The notes under the pieces were generated by a model that saw only the letters and a list, made by a program, of their open reading frames with translations, had not been told where the DNA came from and did not search any database. This document shows, piece after piece, positions 37,401 to 40,711 of a stretch of 40,711 nt of DNA. The DNA comes from Apostichopus californicus (Eukaryota; Echinodermata; Holothuroidea; Aspidochirotida; Stichopodidae). The first letter of the stretch is position 1, and the number at the start of each line of letters is the position of its first letter. The stretch spans positions 1,508 to 42,218 of the forward strand of contig JAIPMN010003881.1 of the NCBI GenBank assembly GCA_020650975.1, given 5' to 3'. The position numbers were made by a program, and so were the translations under genes.

Positions 37401-38770
37401 TTTTTTTTCCCCCTTCTTCTTTTCTTCTGTGCCACATTGTCTTTCATTTGAGTCATTCGACTATCCCTATATGTAACATTTATTGAGTTGTATTAAAACA
37501 ATCAACCTGCAGGCCGAGACAAACAAAGTACTTCACAGCCAACTTTCAGCTATTTCCCCATATGGCAAGACTAGTCAGTGGGAAAAATCTGCATTCTGAA
37601 CTGTAGCTCAAACTTAGTCAACTTCCTCTGTTGACTATGTTTGTACTGCACGGCAGAATGCTGAAAGACAATTATGGCCATGACAGGCCAAGCAACTTCC
37701 TGTCATTGTGGGAAAGTTAGGTTAGAGCTATTAAACACGAAATACATTAAACAAGTACAGACTGATATTATCAGGGCATTAAGGGTAGACATTAACACAC
37801 TTGAAACAGAATACTATTGGCAGGTCAAATAGCTTAGTTTCCAATTCCAACCGTAATGTGGACCAAAAGAGGGATCAACAGATATATATTAACATAGAAT
37901 CGATACAACATACTAATCCATAACCATGGCAGCTTTAACAGACCAACAGTATGTTAAAAAATAGGTCTGACCACTCACTGTCGAACATGAGCCGAAATGA
38001 AACTAAGGTTTTCCAATCACACGAGATTTCAAGGAAATATGTTATGTCTTGATGAGCTTGCATTTCTGTTTTCCCGTGTCCAGGATCTACACTGTCTTAG
38101 GGTCAATGCACTCTCACGGTTGTTACTGTCGACTCCCATCGACTGCTGACAGAATCGATAGATCTGACAAATTAACTACCTGTAGGTACTATACACACCA
38201 CAGTCATGAAGAAATTACCTTCAAGTAGCTACTATAGCGTGCATTGAATTTGTGCAATGTGTTGTTTAATTCATTGAGTGTACGTACACACTGTGCCTTC
38301 ATGTCGTACATAGGAGATATGACAGACCATTTGCACTAGTACATCGCATGTGACATGCAACCCCACACCAGTATAACGGTATATTGATGTGCACATCTCA
38401 TACCCACACAACGATTGCTTTAACACTACAGCACAATCCGGTACTGTGCATGTTGTAGTGACATTCAAATCCATGTTACACAGACGTAACTATGGTGCGC
38501 ACCTTCGGTTTGCTATAGAGGAATCTGTCCAGTATCACGCAGCAATATCTTAACCCTGTCCAACTTCAGGGGAAGAGGTACGAGAAGGTGGAGGCAGAGG
38601 GGGTGAAGGCAGAGGGAGGGGGGAGTGTGGAGGGCCTGAAGAATATCTCTAAGGAACTAACCTGACACAGGGTTGTTTATCGATGTTGAATGGAGGAGAG
38701 AGGTGTTCTCTGTGGCATCTACTATATTGTCTTGACTGGCCTCACTGGTAGTGGAATCGGTCTCTTCCAT
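31451..38770 (-). CDS. TMEM104: TMEM104, polytopic membrane protein (last six coding exons; 5' end outside window)
   Basis: Minus-strand coding exons are 38770-38662, 36541-36452, 35289-35190, 34001-33923, 33333-33240 and 32223-31451. All borders are AG/GT and phases agree, giving 414 residues against about 496 in the human protein. The missing N-terminal piece of roughly 85 residues holds the first membrane segments. Visible blocks are an acidic/polar linker MEETDSTTSEASQDN, then EITETVEMGKLASLFFNK, and GVNFFYIVVAIYLYGDLAIY. These are followed by GPFVFLNMQKTKYLQ, FGVCVYSFMCHHSLPSLITP (visible residues 192-210), YTLNFF, LFPVFTLSTSFPIIGITLRN, GYTGSYAGVCIQYVIPACLV and SPFRNVFWVILVQLWAF. Many hydrophobic membrane segments and the family match place it in the amino acid/auxin permease-like (SLC-type) superfamily; its substrate is unknown. 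The last exon is single and long (773 nt). Introns carry four large repeat arrays. Confidence 0.95.
32386..33105. repeat. Minisatellite, about 12 copies of 62-64 bp, in the last TMEM104 intron
   Basis: The unit ggtggacggtcctctcatta, then cagagcgggggctgtaaggg, then tactactggtcttga, recurs from 32388 (for example 32450, 32514, 32577) to about 33074. Most spacings are 62-64 bases and one unit near 32957 is shortened. The array ends about 130 bases from the donor of the TMEM104 exon 33333-33240. Each unit holds 'tcattacag|a', an acceptor-like word on the strand opposite to the gene. Confidence 0.95.
34015..34390. repeat. Five-copy array with alternating 74 and 77 bp units, in a TMEM104 intron
   Basis: The word acagctatatactctgacat occurs at 34021, 34095, 34172, 34246 and 34323: spacings 74, 77, 74, 77. 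Units 2 and 4 carry 'atcatcttaaac' where units 1, 3 and 5 have 'atcttaaac'. The array is therefore a 151-bp dimer repeated. It starts about 14 bases from the acceptor side of the TMEM104 exon 34001-33923. Confidence 0.95.
34443..34556 (-). mobile_element. Dispersed repeat copy B with hammerhead-like core
   Basis: This is the second copy of the repeat at 25796-25920, same orientation, located in a TMEM104 intron. On the minus strand 34500-34461 reads GCCT-CTGAAGA-A-GATCC-TGCTA-GGATC-GAAAC-GTC-AGGC. It has one extra A before stem II, against two in copy A. Stem I (GCCU/AGGC) and stem II are fully paired; position 7 of the core is A, a position known to tolerate any base. Stem III would be reduced to the A-C/G-U pairs without a loop, so self-cleavage would need a dimer. 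Confidence 0.6.
34671..34817. promoter_or_regulatory. Cluster of three X-box-like motifs in a TMEM104 intron
   Basis: gtctccatagcaac (34671-34684) fits the RFX X-box pattern GTHNYYATRRNAAC completely. attaccatggcgac (34692-34705) and, reversed, gttgctatggagat (34804-34817) are near matches. The first and last are partly complementary and could be ends of a small mobile element rather than regulatory sites. Confidence 0.3.
35500..36187. repeat. Tandem duplication of about 356 bp in a TMEM104 intron
   Basis: Two diverged copies (about 35500-35830 and 35850-36187) share 'caatctgc', 'attgcc', 'ttgtaaattccactcaa', 'cttcatttcca.ctttccat', 'tgtaccaag' and 'gaggaggtgttaacaccacat'. The last word is at 35801 and 36157, 356 bases apart. 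It contains the perfect 12-base palindrome ggtgttaacacc in both copies. Small insertions and many substitutions show that the duplication is not recent. Confidence 0.85.
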
Positions 38771-40711
38771 CTGTCGGGGAGACGATAAACGGGAGGGTTA
38801 TAAGAATGGATCGCGTCTCTTCAACATAATCTATGTACCGCAGAGGAATCAAATGATTTCTCCGTGGGTCCCTCTCCTCATCAGGGGTTGCGGCAAGGGT
38901 TTAATATCAGCCGAATCAGACTTTCTACTTTTTCATTTTCTTCGTATTTAGTTTCTATCTTTTTTAACATGACTAAGAACAGTGAAGGATAACATGGTTC
39001 ATCCATCTTTACATGTTTCCTTCTTCTTTTGATTTCTCAAAATTGTAGGAATTAATTTGTACATTGCCAACTTTTAAAATACAATTTTGCAAAATTGTTT
39101 AACAATTATCATCAATACCTAGATTGCCTTAACCTGGAAAAGAATCCAGAATTAAAGGAGACACATGATTCAATTCTCCCCTACCCCTCCCCCACCCACT
39201 CTTCTTTGTTCTAATTTTGAAACAATGAATTATCATTGAAACAATGGGTAGATTTGATTTTCATACTTCAGATACTCAGCAATGTATGAATCCATTTTTT
39301 GCACACATGTATAGTACTTGCAGGTACTGTTATGGCAGTTGGATAAAACAACATTTGCCAAAGATGAAAGAAATCTCAACAAAGAGAAAGGGGAAAAAAA
39401 GAATGTAATGTGTAACATGTTTTGCCATGAAACTGAACTTACTTAAAACAGCTTTAGACAATAAAAGTGGTCAATTTCAACAGGAGTTGATGGTAATATT
39501 GATTAGCAATAGATGTAGTTCACTAGCTAATAATCGAGCTTCCCTTTACGCAATAATGTTAATAATTAATATATATTATGACCGTCTGAGACAACTTTTA
39601 AAAGCAAAAGTACCCATTTTTTTTAAACCTCATTTTAATAAATGTTCACATGATAAAGGGATCTAACATACAACCAGTTGTTGTAATCAGAGGTTCGAAT
39701 CACAAAGATATGAGCAAACCCAAAATAAGCGATATGCCAAGTATGAGATTAGCTGTCCTTGGCTATCTTGAGATATCCTCTTTGACAAGCTCGTACAAGA
39801 CTCACACGACACGCTTAATTTAAGGGTATGGTGGTTGTTACTTGAATGCCTAAGCTAAATTATTCCAAAACATCTCATGGCAAACTGAATTAGGAAACTA
39901 AGTGGATTATTTGGCTAATGGTCATTGGCCTCTGGTGGCTCCACCCCCCCCCCCACAGCCCCCATGAATATTCACACATGCACACAGAACTTTGACATAA
40001 TGTTTCTATAGTATACTTGAAGACCGATGTGTAATTTTGGTATTGAAGGTATTAAGCACAACCGGTTTAAATCACTAGATCACTATTTCTAACTTGCTTA
40101 GCTTGCTACAGAAATATTTTTTGTGATAACAAAAGAAAGAGCAAGGTAGTGTTATGGCCAACATTTAAATAGAAAATATTAACAAAAACATTTTTAATTT
40201 AATTTTTTTATAAAAAAACAGAATAGCATATAACCTATACATCCATTGACACATCAACATCCACGTAATAACCATGACAATGCATTACTGAATAAAATAA
40301 AGGCTCCGACTGAATTATGAATTTTAAAGCCAATTTGAGGCCAGTCAATAGAAGCCCATTGTAACTAACACATGCCTGCAGTAGCAATACAATGAACAAC
40401 ACAAGCAATGTTTGATTTTCACAATACTCTTTGCAGTTTAATAATGTTTGCTTTGCACTCCACAAGGGCTTTTGAAGGAAAACAATTATACTGGTATGAA
40501 AGCTACTTGGCAAAATTCCAAATAAGTGGTGTCATGAGTGGTATATGTATAAATGATCCAATTTTACAGATCTTAATACAATACATAATATCTAGTACCA
40601 TTCAATAGTCAACTGTCTTCAAAATGACTTGGTGAAAATATTGTTCACACACTGTACATCCAGGGAATGGCACTGGCCACAAATTAAATATTCATGTAAC
40701 TTCATAAAGTA
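38771..40711. other. TMEM104 intron (probable), no exon found
   Basis: The TMEM104 N-terminal exons, expected to encode the first membrane segments, were searched for on the minus strand and not found. The stretch is AT-rich, with a C10 run near 39943 and no recognisable frame. It is most simply the intron upstream of the exon 38770-38662. Confidence 0.5.

Noticed and set aside
39688-39702. B-box-like ggttcgaatc
   Set aside because: No acceptor stem, D arm or A box in the preceding 60 bases, so it is not a tRNA gene.
1-40711. CRISPR arrays, bacterial operons or viral gene clusters
   Set aside because: The direct repeats are contiguous minisatellites without unique spacers, and all recognised genes are spliced animal genes.

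Overview
The window is animal nuclear DNA: AT-rich, with short GT-AG-bounded exons in long introns. The encoded proteins align closely, from memory, with vertebrate WDR45B (WIPI3), IQCK and TMEM104. Frequent C/G homopolymer runs, many intronic minisatellites, LINE tails of the L2/CR1 kind and a repeat carrying a GAAACGTCAGG core suggest a marine invertebrate, perhaps an echinoderm. The species call is inference only; no mitochondrial or rRNA marker is present.

Layout: (1) 1-3016, upstream DNA with no supported gene, ending in an inverted pair of CCAAT boxes. (2) 3078-9813 (+), complete WDR45B in 10 coding exons, with three tandem-repeat arrays in its introns. (3) 9814-14813, noncoding DNA between converging genes. 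(4) 14872-16493 (-), a complete three-exon gene for a 207-residue armadillo-like helical protein, possibly ARMH2. (5) 16494-18348, the shared upstream region of two divergent genes. (6) 18349-24982 (+), complete IQCK in 7 coding exons, with LINE fragments in its introns. (7) 24983-31450, about 6.5 kb between converging genes, with interspersed repeats. (8) 31451-38770 (-), the last six coding exons of TMEM104; its N-terminal exons were not found and probably lie beyond the right edge.

The genes form two tail-to-tail pairs joined head-to-head in the middle (WDR45B > < ARMH-like | IQCK > < TMEM104). They do not form one pathway: WDR45B is an autophagy PROPPIN, TMEM104 a polytopic membrane protein of the amino-acid-transporter superfamily, and IQCK an IQ-motif protein with a DPY30-like segment. 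Reading frames and splice phases were followed by hand and close in all four genes.

I did not find a convincing new gene system. The most unusual signals are a tandem array that copies the 3' end of a WDR45B exon together with its splice donor, and two dispersed repeat copies whose minus strand resembles a hammerhead ribozyme with a minimal stem III. Others are an alternating 74/77-bp array abutting a TMEM104 splice acceptor, and paired regulatory-looking palindromes upstream of WDR45B and IQCK.
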